64,000 nt of DNA from assembly GCF_018070465.1 (NCBI RefSeq), contig NZ_JAGPXT010000013.1:62001-126000 (forward strand), given 5' to 3'. A program made the translations under genes and the position numbers. Each line of letters opens with the position of its first letter. The first letter of the stretch is position 1. Below the pieces are notes generated by a model, which had not been told where the DNA came from, ran no database searches, and was given only the letters and a program-made list of their open reading frames with translations. This DNA is from Micromonospora sp. C95. Lineage in GTDB: Bacteria; Actinomycetota; Actinomycetes; Mycobacteriales; Micromonosporaceae. Below are positions 43,275-51,147 of this stretch, one piece after another.

Positions 43275-43379
43275 AAGACCGGCCGGCCGGGTCGACTCGG
43301 TCCGCCCGGACCCGCCGTGATGCGTGGGCTGTTGTCCGTTGCTGAGCATTTTGGGGCGAATCTGGGCTATTCTTTCCGC

Positions 43380-44315
43380 GTGAATGAATACACCCTTCAA
43401 CAGTCCTCCGAAGGCCGTCCTGGTCGGGTCGCAACGAAGGCTATTCTGCCATCCGGCGGATTAGCCACCCGCCTGCTTCCGGCCACCAAGTCGGTGCCCA
43501 AGGAATTGCTGCCGATCGTCGACACGCCGATTCTTGAGCACCTGCTGGAGGAAGTCGGCGATGCCGGCATCAGCGACGCCCTGGTGATCACGGTGCGCGG
43601 GAAGGAAGCGATCAACGATCATTTCGACACCGACCCCGTGTTGCTCTCGCATCTCGGGCCCCGATACGAGCAACTCCTGTCCGGGACGCTCAGGTTGATC
43701 GACCGGGTCACCGTTCACAGCGTGCGTCAGGGCGGTGCGACCGGCATGGGACTTGCCGTGTACCGCGCCCGGCAGCACATCGGTGACGAGCCCTTTGCGG
43801 TCGTCACCGGCGACGAGCTGCTCGACCGGGAGGCCGGCCTGCTGACCCGGATGATCGACGTGCAGGCGGCCCATGGCGGCATCGTGCTGGCAGTGAGCTC
43901 GGTACCGGATGAGCTGGTGCCGCTGAGCGACATGGTTGCGGTCGGTGAGTCCAGCTCGGACGAATTGCTCACCGTGACCGACGTTGTCAAGCGGCCGTGC
44001 CTTGAGGACGCTCCCTCTCGGCTTGCCCTGATCGGCCGCTACGTCCTACCTCCGGAGATCCTCCCGGTACTCGGCCGAACTTCCCCCGACCACGGTGGAG
44101 AGGTGCAGCTGCCGGACGCGATGGTCGAGCTCGCACGGGCCGGCGTGCCAATTCACGCCGTCCCGTACTCCGGTGCCCGGTACGACGTCGCCACCCGGCT
44201 GGGGCTGCTGACCACGGCGATCCAGTTCGCCGGCCGGCGTGACGATCTGCGTGACGATCTGCTCGCCTGGCTGACGAGCTACGTAGCCGGTCAGGAACCG
44301 TCAACCGTCGACTGA
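43380..44315 (+). CDS. GalU-type UTP-sugar-1-phosphate uridylyltransferase
   Basis: 311 residues from GTG 43380; an in-frame ATG at 43317 would add 21 residues. GalU-like motifs are ILPSGGLATRLLPATKSVPKELLPI (the normal GxGTR is GLATR), AVVTGDELLD and VKRPCLEDAP near the sugar site. Makes a UDP-sugar. It may be the true LipM, or a second activity for another sugar. Last gene of the plus-strand operon before a strong terminator. Confidence 0.82.
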   Translation: MNEYTLQQSSEGRPGRVATKAILPSGGLATRLLPATKSVPKELLPIVDTPILEHLLEEVGDAGISDALVITVRGKEAINDHFDTDPVLLSHLGPRYEQLLSGTLRLIDRVTVHSVRQGGATGMGLAVYRARQHIGDEPFAVVTGDELLDREAGLLTRMIDVQAAHGGIVLAVSSVPDELVPLSDMVAVGESSSDELLTVTDVVKRPCLEDAPSRLALIGRYVLPPEILPVLGRTSPDHGGEVQLPDAMVELARAGVPIHAVPYSGARYDVATRLGLLTTAIQFAGRRDDLRDDLLAWLTSYVAGQEPSTVD

Positions 44316-44323
44316 GCCGGGCA

Positions 44324-44353
44324 CCCGCGGACGGCCGGTAGGCCGTCCGCGGG
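44324..44353 (+). terminator. Strong hairpin terminator, convergent operons
   Basis: CCCGCGGACGGCC (44324-44336), loop GGTA, exact complement GGCCGTCCGCGGG (44341-44353): a 13-base-pair stem 9 bases after the uridylyltransferase stop. No U-tract, as usual in actinomycetes. It probably ends both facing operons. Confidence 0.65.
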
Positions 44354-44436
44354 CCGTACCGGCGCAGGCCCTGGCCAGGAGGCCGGTCAGCTCGGCGACG
44401 GTCTGCCGGGGAGAGACGGCCGGGCGGGAGGAGACA

Positions 44437-44925
44437 TCATGACGACGCCGCGGCCAGCGGGCCGCTGACGTACGGGCCGATGCCGTACATCCGCACCGGT
44501 TCCAGGGGTAACACGACGTGGCTGCGGCCACGGGCGTCGGTGATCGGTGCGGTTGCCCGCGCTCCGGCTCGGGCGTAGCAGGTGAGGACCGTCCCGTCGT
44601 CACGCTGCTTCTGCAATGCCAGGCGGGGGCTGGTCTGCAGGTCGCGCTCCCGAACCGTGTCGAGATAGAGGAACATGTTCAAGGACGCCGACCTGTCGAA
44701 TTGCAGCTTGACCGCCGCGAGGTGGGGCCAGCGGGAGCTGCCGTAAGTCGCGACCGCGCACATGTAGATGGAGTTCCAGGTCTCCAGGAAGTCCCGTGCC
44801 GGCAGCACCCGTCCGGGCTTGCCGAAAAACGACCTCTGTACCTGACCGGCCCGGTCGAGCGACGCGTCGAGGATCCGCTGCACCCGGGCCAGACCGTCGG
44901 GATCCCAGTCGGCGGTTTCGTTCAT
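44437..44925 (-). CDS. PNPOx-like split-barrel protein, function unclear
   Basis: 162 residues; ATG overlaps the transketolase stop (ATGA). The middle (IYMCAVATYGSSRWPHLAAVKLQF, FLYLDTVRERDLQTSPRLALQ) resembles FMN/F420-binding split-barrel proteins of the pyridoxamine-phosphate-oxidase superfamily. It may be a flavin or F420 oxidoreductase or a non-catalytic relative. It is the last gene of a seven-gene coupled operon, so it probably acts in the same pathway. Assignment rests on pattern only. Confidence 0.5.
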   Translation of the reverse strand: MNETADWDPDGLARVQRILDASLDRAGQVQRSFFGKPGRVLPARDFLETWNSIYMCAVATYGSSRWPHLAAVKLQFDRSASLNMFLYLDTVRERDLQTSPRLALQKQRDDGTVLTCYARAGARATAPITDARGRSHVVLPLEPVRMYGIGPYVSGPLAAASS

Positions 44926-46961
44926 GCTTCCTCTCCTCGGTTCGTCGTATCCGCCAGACCCAGCAGGCGGTGAGCCGCAGCGACCACGTTGGCGACCGTC
45001 ATCCCGAAGTGCCGGAGCAGTACGTCACCGTGATCGGAGGCGCCGAAATCGTCTACCGACACCACGTCGCCGTCCAACCCCACCCATCGATGCCAGCCCA
45101 TCGATGACCCGGCCTCCACCGCCAGCCGTGTCCGGACCGCCGGCGGCAGAACGGCGTCGCGATAGGCGGCATCCTGCGCCTCGAACAACTCCCAGCAGGG
45201 CATCGAGACGACGCGGACGGCCGTACCGGCGTCGGCGAGCTCACGTGCCGCGGCGAGGACCAGATGAACCTCGCTGCCGCTCGCCAGCAGAACGATGTCG
45301 GGATCGCCGGTTTCGCCGGCGAGAACGTATCCACCTCTGGCCACGCCTTCCGCCGCGGCGTCGGTCGCGGCCTCGGCCAGCACCGGCAGCAGCTGACGCG
45401 CGAGAACCAGTGCCACCGGGCCTTCGGTCCGGGCCAGGACCGCCCGCCAGGCGTACGTGGTCTCGTGCGCGTCGGCCGGGCGCATGACCCAGATGCCCGG
45501 CATTGCTCGCAACGAGGCCAGATGCTCGATCGGCTGATGAGTACGTCCGTCTGCCCCGATGGCGATCGAGTCGTGCGTCCAGATCCATACCACGGGTAAT
45601 CCCATCACCGCGGACAGGCGGACCGCCGGGCGCATGTAGTCACCGAAGGTGAGGAACGTGGACCCGAACGGTTTGGAGATGCCACCGTGCAACGCGAGCC
45701 CGTTGACGACCGCCGCCATGCCGTGCTCGCGAACCCCGAACGCCAGGTTGCGATCCGGAGCGGCGGCGGTGAAGACGCCCGCTGCGGCCAGCGCGGTCTT
45801 GGTCGAGTCCACCAGGTCGGCCGCGCCCCCTGTCATCGTCGGCAACCGGTTGCCGAGCTCGTCCAGCACAAGCCGGGAGACGTTGCGGGGGGACACCGGT
45901 TCGTGAGTGGGGACGGCGAACCCGGCGAGCACATCCCGCGGGATCGGTCCGTGCGCCGCGTCCCACGCGGTGCGCAGCTCCGGGAACTCCCGGCTCCACT
46001 CGGCGAAGGTCTTCTCCCACAGCGACCTCTCCCGGCTGCCGCGGGGACGTGCGTCCAGCATCTGGGGGCCGACGTCCGGTACGCCGAAGGTGACCGCCGG
46101 ATCCAAGCCGAGGGCGGCCTTGGTCCGGGCGGCCTCGACGGCGCCGAGCGGGGAGCCGTGCGCCTTGGTGGTCCCGCGCACCGCTTCGGCCGGGTAACCG
46201 ATCTCGGTCGGCAGAATCAGGAGAGTTGGCCGTCCGTCGCGCCGATTCCGCACGCGCCGCAGCGCGTCCGCAAGGACCTCGACATCCTCCACCGCGGCGA
46301 CCTGCTCGACCACCCAGCCGCTGGCCCGAAACCGGGCGACCTGGTCCTCGACACCGAAGGACAATGAGGTGGGGCCGTCGATGGTGATGCCGTTGCTGTC
46401 GTAGCACACCACGAGCTTGTCCAAGCCCCACTGCCCGGCCAGCGAGATGGCCTCCTGGCTGACGCCCTCCATCAGGTCGCCGTCCGACGCCACCACGAAT
46501 GTGGCGTGGTCGACGATCTCGAATCCCGGCCGGTTGAACCGAGCGGCCAGCAGGCGCTCGGCCACCGCCAGGCCGACGGCTGTGGCCAGTCCCTGACCGA
46601 GAGGACCGGTGGTCGTCTCCACTCCGGGTGTCACGCCGTACTCGGGATGACCGGGAGTTCTCGAACCCAGACGCCGGAACGACCGCAGATCGTCCAGGGT
46701 CACGTCGTAGCCGGCGAGGTGGAGCAGGACGTACTGCCAGGCGGAGGCGTGCCCGGCACTCAGCACGAGACGGTCCCGGTCCGGCCAGTCCGGCCGGGCG
46801 GGGTCGTGCCGGAGGACGTCACCGTAAATCGCGCACCCGAGTGGTGCGAGGGCCAGCGCGGCCCCCACGTGGCCGTTGCCGGCGTGTTCGACCGTATCGA
46901 TGATCAAGCCCCGGACCGCGGCCACCGACGCCGTCCATGGCGATCGTTCGGTGATGGTCAC
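44922..46961 (-). CDS. Transketolase
   Basis: 679 residues from GTG 46961, which overlaps the upstream stop (GTGA) like the other genes of this operon; an ATG at 47009 would overlap by 52 bases. Full-length transketolase: AGNGHVGAALALAPL, LSAGHASAWQYVLLHL, TTGPLGQGLATAVG, TPP motif VVASDGDLMEG through YDSNGITIDG, and FGVREHGMAAVVNG in the pyrimidine domain. It moves two-carbon ketol units between sugars. A complete transketolase inside a nucleoside operon is not part of the known Lip set. It could supply pentose phosphate or do a TPP-dependent carbon transfer on a pathway intermediate. Confidence 0.9.
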   Translation of the reverse strand: MTITERSPWTASVAAVRGLIIDTVEHAGNGHVGAALALAPLGCAIYGDVLRHDPARPDWPDRDRLVLSAGHASAWQYVLLHLAGYDVTLDDLRSFRRLGSRTPGHPEYGVTPGVETTTGPLGQGLATAVGLAVAERLLAARFNRPGFEIVDHATFVVASDGDLMEGVSQEAISLAGQWGLDKLVVCYDSNGITIDGPTSLSFGVEDQVARFRASGWVVEQVAAVEDVEVLADALRRVRNRRDGRPTLLILPTEIGYPAEAVRGTTKAHGSPLGAVEAARTKAALGLDPAVTFGVPDVGPQMLDARPRGSRERSLWEKTFAEWSREFPELRTAWDAAHGPIPRDVLAGFAVPTHEPVSPRNVSRLVLDELGNRLPTMTGGAADLVDSTKTALAAAGVFTAAAPDRNLAFGVREHGMAAVVNGLALHGGISKPFGSTFLTFGDYMRPAVRLSAVMGLPVVWIWTHDSIAIGADGRTHQPIEHLASLRAMPGIWVMRPADAHETTYAWRAVLARTEGPVALVLARQLLPVLAEAATDAAAEGVARGGYVLAGETGDPDIVLLASGSEVHLVLAAARELADAGTAVRVVSMPCWELFEAQDAAYRDAVLPPAVRTRLAVEAGSSMGWHRWVGLDGDVVSVDDFGASDHGDVLLRHFGMTVANVVAAAHRLLGLADTTNRGEEA

Positions 46962-47893
46962 GGGTGGTGTCCGATCGGCTCGGTCGAATCCAAGCCGACG
47001 CACGTCCATCGGATGGGTACGGACGGCCCGGCGTCGGTGCAGGACTGCAGCCGGGCCGGCGACTGGTCCTCGGAACGGACCGTCACCGTGTGCCGGCGAC
47101 CGTCGGCCGTGGTGAAGTGATTCCGGTAGGTTCGGTCGCCGACCTCGATCGCCCGCTCGGTCAGGGTCACCTCGTCCACGCCCAGATAGCCCTGCCGGCG
47201 CAGTACGTCGTCGGCTGCCTGTTCTGGGATCGTGTAGGTCGAGCGGCCACGGAAATGCTCCAGGTCGATCCGGCCGGCCTCGGTCGCCGAGGTGATCGCC
47301 GCAGCCGCCGGCGGGTCCACCCGGCCGTAGTAGTGCCCGTGCGGGAAGACGACCACGTTGGCCGCGAACTTGTGTCCGCCGACGTGCGCGGTCCGGCGGC
47401 CCCGATCACCGACCTGTGCCCGCAGGGCGGCGTGGACCGCGGAGCCGCTCCGCCCGCAGCACGGATCACCGGCCTCGTTCGCGCAGACCGCGTACAGCGG
47501 TTCGGCGAGCGGCTCGAAGCCGGGAGGAAGTTGCCCGGCCGCCAGAATCGAGAAGTCGAGGGACAGTAGGTCGGTGATGTCATCGACCGCCTTCCGGCCC
47601 CATCCGGGTGTCGCGCCGGGCGCGCGCACCGCGGCATAACACCACCGGGGTCGCTCGTCGCCGGGCGGGCTGATGAGCTGGGTTCGTACGCCGATCCGGC
47701 GCTCCACCTGATCCAGCTGGTGAGTCACGGCCGGGTCGAGACCGCTCTCGGTCAGGGCGTTCTTACCCCAGGGACCCGGGTGTTCCAGCAACAGCCAGGC
47801 GGTCACCTCGAGCGCGGTGGCCGTCAGGGGATCTCCCAGCTGCTGGGCCAACACGGAGCACGCCGGCGCATCTCGGCTGACGAGTGCAGTCAA
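46958..47893 (-). CDS. Sucrase/ferredoxin-like family protein
   Basis: 311 residues from a TTG start that overlaps the upstream stop (TTGA). Family features are AVCANEAGDPCCGRSGSAVH (Cys cluster of a thioredoxin-like ferredoxin) and GGHKFAANVVVFPHGHYYGRV. Proteins of this type are thought to bind a 2Fe-2S cluster, but few are characterised. It may pass electrons to an oxygenase of the pathway, such as the diiron enzyme or an unlinked partner. Conserved coupling with hydroxylase and transketolase genes argues for a pathway role. Confidence 0.75.
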   Translation of the reverse strand: MTALVSRDAPACSVLAQQLGDPLTATALEVTAWLLLEHPGPWGKNALTESGLDPAVTHQLDQVERRIGVRTQLISPPGDERPRWCYAAVRAPGATPGWGRKAVDDITDLLSLDFSILAAGQLPPGFEPLAEPLYAVCANEAGDPCCGRSGSAVHAALRAQVGDRGRRTAHVGGHKFAANVVVFPHGHYYGRVDPPAAAAITSATEAGRIDLEHFRGRSTYTIPEQAADDVLRRQGYLGVDEVTLTERAIEVGDRTYRNHFTTADGRRHTVTVRSEDQSPARLQSCTDAGPSVPIRWTCVGLDSTEPIGHHP

Positions 47894-49263
47894 TTGGCGT
47901 CACCTTTCATCAGGGCAGGAACAGTCATCACGGCACGGAGCGCGTCGAGATCGTTACGGAGCGCGTCCGGCGGTACCGAGATGTTGAGGCGGATGGCCTG
48001 GGTGCCGGGATACAGCCGGTTCCACACCTGCTCGTCGGCACCGAACAGGTACATCGGATTGACCTTGAGTCCGACCCGGCCCGCTTCCGTCGCCCATGCG
48101 GTCAGCGCCTCTCCGGTCGGCAGATCCGGTATCCGGCGGAACGCGGAAAAGCCGGCGACCGGATCCGGCAGGCGGTCCACCGGCATGAGTAGGCCACTGT
48201 GGTCGGCCATGGACAGGGCTTGCAGGAATTCACCGCGGCGGGACTCCATCACGGTTCGGAACCCGGCCAGCGTGGACTCACCGCACCACGGTAGCCCGGC
48301 CGCGCGGAAGTCGTCGGCCAGCACGGTGGCCCGTCCGGCGCCGGTGGGGTCGAACACCGCGAGCAGGAGGGCCAGGTGCACCGCAGCGACGCGGCCGAGT
48401 CCCACCGCAACCGAGTAGCCACGCTCGAACCGGTCCGCCCGGCTGTACGCAAGCAGCTCAGGATTACGGGTCAGCATGACCCCGCATCGGAGCCCAGGCA
48501 CCGAGAGATCCTTCGACGGGCTCATCAGTACCGCGGTGCGGTCGAGCGAGGTGACCCGGGCCCGCAGCCGGCCGAGGAACTTCTCGGCCGGCTGGAACGT
48601 CGGCAGAGCGAAGACGTGGTCCACGAGGTCGAACGACGGCATGAGCGCTTGCCGTACCGGCTCCGTCCGTGCCCACGCTCCGGTCACACCGTTCGGCGCG
48701 ACGTCAACGAACAGCGGCCCCGGGCCCTGCTCGTCCGACACCCGCAGCATCCGCCCATCCGCGGTGTAGTAGGCACACACGCGCACCCGGTGCCGGGCCG
48801 CGGACTGCTCGAAGCTGCAGTACAGGGGCAACGGGACGGCCACCGGCATGCCCTGGGCCGCCGCGAAGCCCAGCAGGACGCTGATCGCCTCGGTACTTCC
48901 GTTGAACAGCACCACGTGCTCCGGTCGGAGCCGGGTACCCAGATACCGGCCGGCGAGCTCGGCGATCAGGTGCCGGTCGGCCAGGTCGCCAGATCCGGTG
49001 TAGTCGGCGATCCGCCCGTCGAACATGTCGTCGTACATCCGGCTCAGCCATTGCCGTACCCCGGTGGCCGGCATCCGGCGGTTGATCCCGTATCCCAGCT
49101 GGCGGGCGGCTGCGGTGGTGCGGGAGCGGATCCGGCGGTAGTACGTCACGCACTCCACGTCCGGCAACGCCGGTGAACCGGTGCCGTCCGGTTCGGCGAG
49201 GGGCGGGTAGGACCCGGTGACCGGTGGAAGCAGGTCCGGTCCGGTTCCGAGAGCCGGTATCAC
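47890..49263 (-). CDS. Fold-type I PLP enzyme (aminotransferase class I/II), Mur24-like candidate
   Basis: 457 residues; GTG overlaps the upstream hydroxylase stop (GTGA). PLP fold: NGSTEAISVLLGFA, then VDVAPNGVTGAW, LMSPSKDLSVPGLRCGVML with the Schiff-base lysine, and IRLNISVP near the end. In the muraymycin pathway an enzyme annotated as an aminotransferase (Mur24) instead moves the 3-amino-3-carboxypropyl group of SAM to glycyluridine. The neighbouring PLP decarboxylase would then leave an aminopropyl arm. I propose the same here; a plain aminotransferase is the alternative. Confidence 0.75.
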   Translation of the reverse strand: MIPALGTGPDLLPPVTGSYPPLAEPDGTGSPALPDVECVTYYRRIRSRTTAAARQLGYGINRRMPATGVRQWLSRMYDDMFDGRIADYTGSGDLADRHLIAELAGRYLGTRLRPEHVVLFNGSTEAISVLLGFAAAQGMPVAVPLPLYCSFEQSAARHRVRVCAYYTADGRMLRVSDEQGPGPLFVDVAPNGVTGAWARTEPVRQALMPSFDLVDHVFALPTFQPAEKFLGRLRARVTSLDRTAVLMSPSKDLSVPGLRCGVMLTRNPELLAYSRADRFERGYSVAVGLGRVAAVHLALLLAVFDPTGAGRATVLADDFRAAGLPWCGESTLAGFRTVMESRRGEFLQALSMADHSGLLMPVDRLPDPVAGFSAFRRIPDLPTGEALTAWATEAGRVGLKVNPMYLFGADEQVWNRLYPGTQAIRLNISVPPDALRNDLDALRAVMTVPALMKGDAN

Positions 49264-49826
49264 GCAGCCGCACCGACGACGAGATGCAGACGCAGGTCGC
49301 GAGCGCCGTTGAGGGCGGTGTGGGTTTGCCGGGTGTCGACGAAGTACGCGTCGCCGTCGGCCGGAATCCGGAACACCTGGTTCTCGTCGACGAAGACGAA
49401 GGCCGCGTGCTCGGTGGTCTCGATGGCGACGTGCACCCGTGGCGTGGCGTCACGGTGCACCGAGTAGCAGCGCCTCGGATCGAGGCCAAGTAGACGCGAC
49501 CGGAAGACGGGGAACGGGAAGCGGGCCAGCACCTCGGCGAGGTACGTGCCCTCGAGCTCCGGGTTCAGCGTGTCGTACTCCTGTTCCGGGGCGATGTCCT
49601 CCTCCTGGTAGCAGGACTCGTACCAGGGGTTGGTCGAGCCCGGACGGATCTGGACGGCCAGCTGCCGGGTGGACTCGAAGATGAGCGGGTGCTTCTCCAG
49701 CAGGTCGCGGATCTCGGTGCGTAGCCGTTCGGCATCGATGCCGAGCGTGAACCGCCCGACGAGGGGCGCACCGGTCGCTCCTCGGGCGATCCACTCTGGT
49801 TCCGGCATTACGTTGCGGTTACTCAT
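49260..49826 (-). CDS. Aspartyl/asparaginyl beta-hydroxylase-like oxygenase
   Basis: 188 residues from ATG 49826, which overlaps the decarboxylase stop by 8 bases (ATGAGTAA); longer forms run through the decarboxylase. The pattern CYSVHRDATPRVHVAI followed by VDTRQTHTALNG fits the cupin-type 2OG hydroxylases of the Asp/Asn family, with His and Asp or a second His for iron and Arg for 2-oxoglutarate. The likely task is hydroxylation of an amino-acid side chain or of the glycyluridine part. Tight coupling to the two PLP enzymes suggests a shared substrate. Confidence 0.72.
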   Translation of the reverse strand: MSNRNVMPEPEWIARGATGAPLVGRFTLGIDAERLRTEIRDLLEKHPLIFESTRQLAVQIRPGSTNPWYESCYQEEDIAPEQEYDTLNPELEGTYLAEVLARFPFPVFRSRLLGLDPRRCYSVHRDATPRVHVAIETTEHAAFVFVDENQVFRIPADGDAYFVDTRQTHTALNGARDLRLHLVVGAAA

Positions 49827-51129
49827 CGACGCGCTCCATCCCTTGGTCGTCGACCAGATACTGATCAGGGGCGGGTAGTTGCCCGAAGTGTCGTGCGTGC
49901 ACGAGCGTGTAAGCACCGAACGAGGTGGCCAGGAGACGGTCACCGGCGGCGAGGCGGGTCGCCGACGGAGTCCTCGCGGTACGCCGGAAGTGGTCCTTCT
50001 CGTACAGCGACGGACCGAACACGTCGCCGGTGAAGACCTGTGACGGGTCGTCGACCGGATGAAAGGACGGATAGGCCCAGGGTGCAAGGTTCCACGCCGA
50101 CGCGTCAACCACCACTCCCTGCCCATGAACGGACGCGCAATCGGCGTCGAGTACCTCGGTCACCAGGTAGGCATGGTCGAGGGTGAGCGCGGCCCCGGGC
50201 TCCATCCAGACGTTCAGCTCCGGGCCTTCATGCGCTCGCAGCTCGGCCGCCACCGTCTGCAGCACCGCCTCCAGCACGTCCGGGCGCCGCGACAGGCGTA
50301 GCAGGCCCCCGCCGAGGTTGATCTGGGTGACCGTGCCGAGCAGGCGGGCGACGAGCAAGGCGTACCTGGCACGGAAGGCCAGCAGATCCGGCGTCACCTC
50401 TCCGGTGTGGACACGTATCCGCTGCACCGACTGCGGCGCCGAGCGGATGCGTCCGGTCAGTTCCTCGTTCAGAACCAGCCCGAAACGGCTCTCCTGGCCC
50501 CGGCTGGTGGAGGAGCGCAAGGAGTCCGGCAAGGGCACCCGGACCCGCAGCCCCCATCCGGCCGCGCCGCCGGCTCCCGCGTGTGCCTGCTGGTTCAGCA
50601 GCTGCGTGAGCTGCACGGGCGACTGGGCGTCGAAGAGTACTCCATCGGCCAGCAGTTCACGGATGTGCACCGGCCCGAACGCGGGACCGGTGGCGGAGAT
50701 CCGGTCGAACCCGAGCGTCCGGGCGAGCCGGTACTCCTCGATGGTCGCCACGTCCGCGGCCCGGGCGGTCTCGCGGAGAAGCGTCACGATCGGCGCGCTC
50801 GCACAGGCCTTCAGCGCGACGTGTAGGCCCAGGTTGTGTCGTGCCATCAACTGCCCGAGAGATCGGACGTGGGCCGTCAAGCCCGGGACATCCCAAAGGA
50901 TGCGGGGTGTCGACTTCACCTGCGCCGCGGCTCGGAGGATTCGCGCCGGCAGGCCGGACTCCGGGGGGTCGAACGGTGCGGCACCGGCCGCCGTCGTTGT
51001 ACCCGCGGAGCCCGTGGCTTCTCGCAAAGCGGAGAGCTCCGCTACATACCGCGCCCATCCGCCGGTCCGCACGCTACCCCCTCCGCGCCGCCGGGGAGTC
51101 GAGTCGTCCCCGGCCGTCGGTATCGTCAT
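49819..51129 (-). CDS. Fold-type III PLP decarboxylase (DAP/ornithine decarboxylase type)
   Basis: 436 residues; ATG 18 bases after the LipK-like stop. Alanine-racemase-fold signs: LHVALKACASAPIV with the PLP lysine near residue 105, QINLGGGLLR (phosphate loop), MEPGAALTLDHAYLVTEV, and VFGPSLYEKDH with a Cys missing from the usual GPxC. It should remove the carboxyl of an amino acid. Beside the Mur24-like enzyme it could play the part of Mur23, decarboxylating the aminocarboxypropyl-glycyluridine. The GPSL change may reflect an unusual substrate. Confidence 0.82.
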   Translation of the reverse strand: MTIPTAGDDSTPRRRGGGSVRTGGWARYVAELSALREATGSAGTTTAAGAAPFDPPESGLPARILRAAAQVKSTPRILWDVPGLTAHVRSLGQLMARHNLGLHVALKACASAPIVTLLRETARAADVATIEEYRLARTLGFDRISATGPAFGPVHIRELLADGVLFDAQSPVQLTQLLNQQAHAGAGGAAGWGLRVRVPLPDSLRSSTSRGQESRFGLVLNEELTGRIRSAPQSVQRIRVHTGEVTPDLLAFRARYALLVARLLGTVTQINLGGGLLRLSRRPDVLEAVLQTVAAELRAHEGPELNVWMEPGAALTLDHAYLVTEVLDADCASVHGQGVVVDASAWNLAPWAYPSFHPVDDPSQVFTGDVFGPSLYEKDHFRRTARTPSATRLAAGDRLLATSFGAYTLVHARHFGQLPAPDQYLVDDQGMERVDE

Positions 51130-51147
51130 GCCGTGAGCAAGCCGGAC

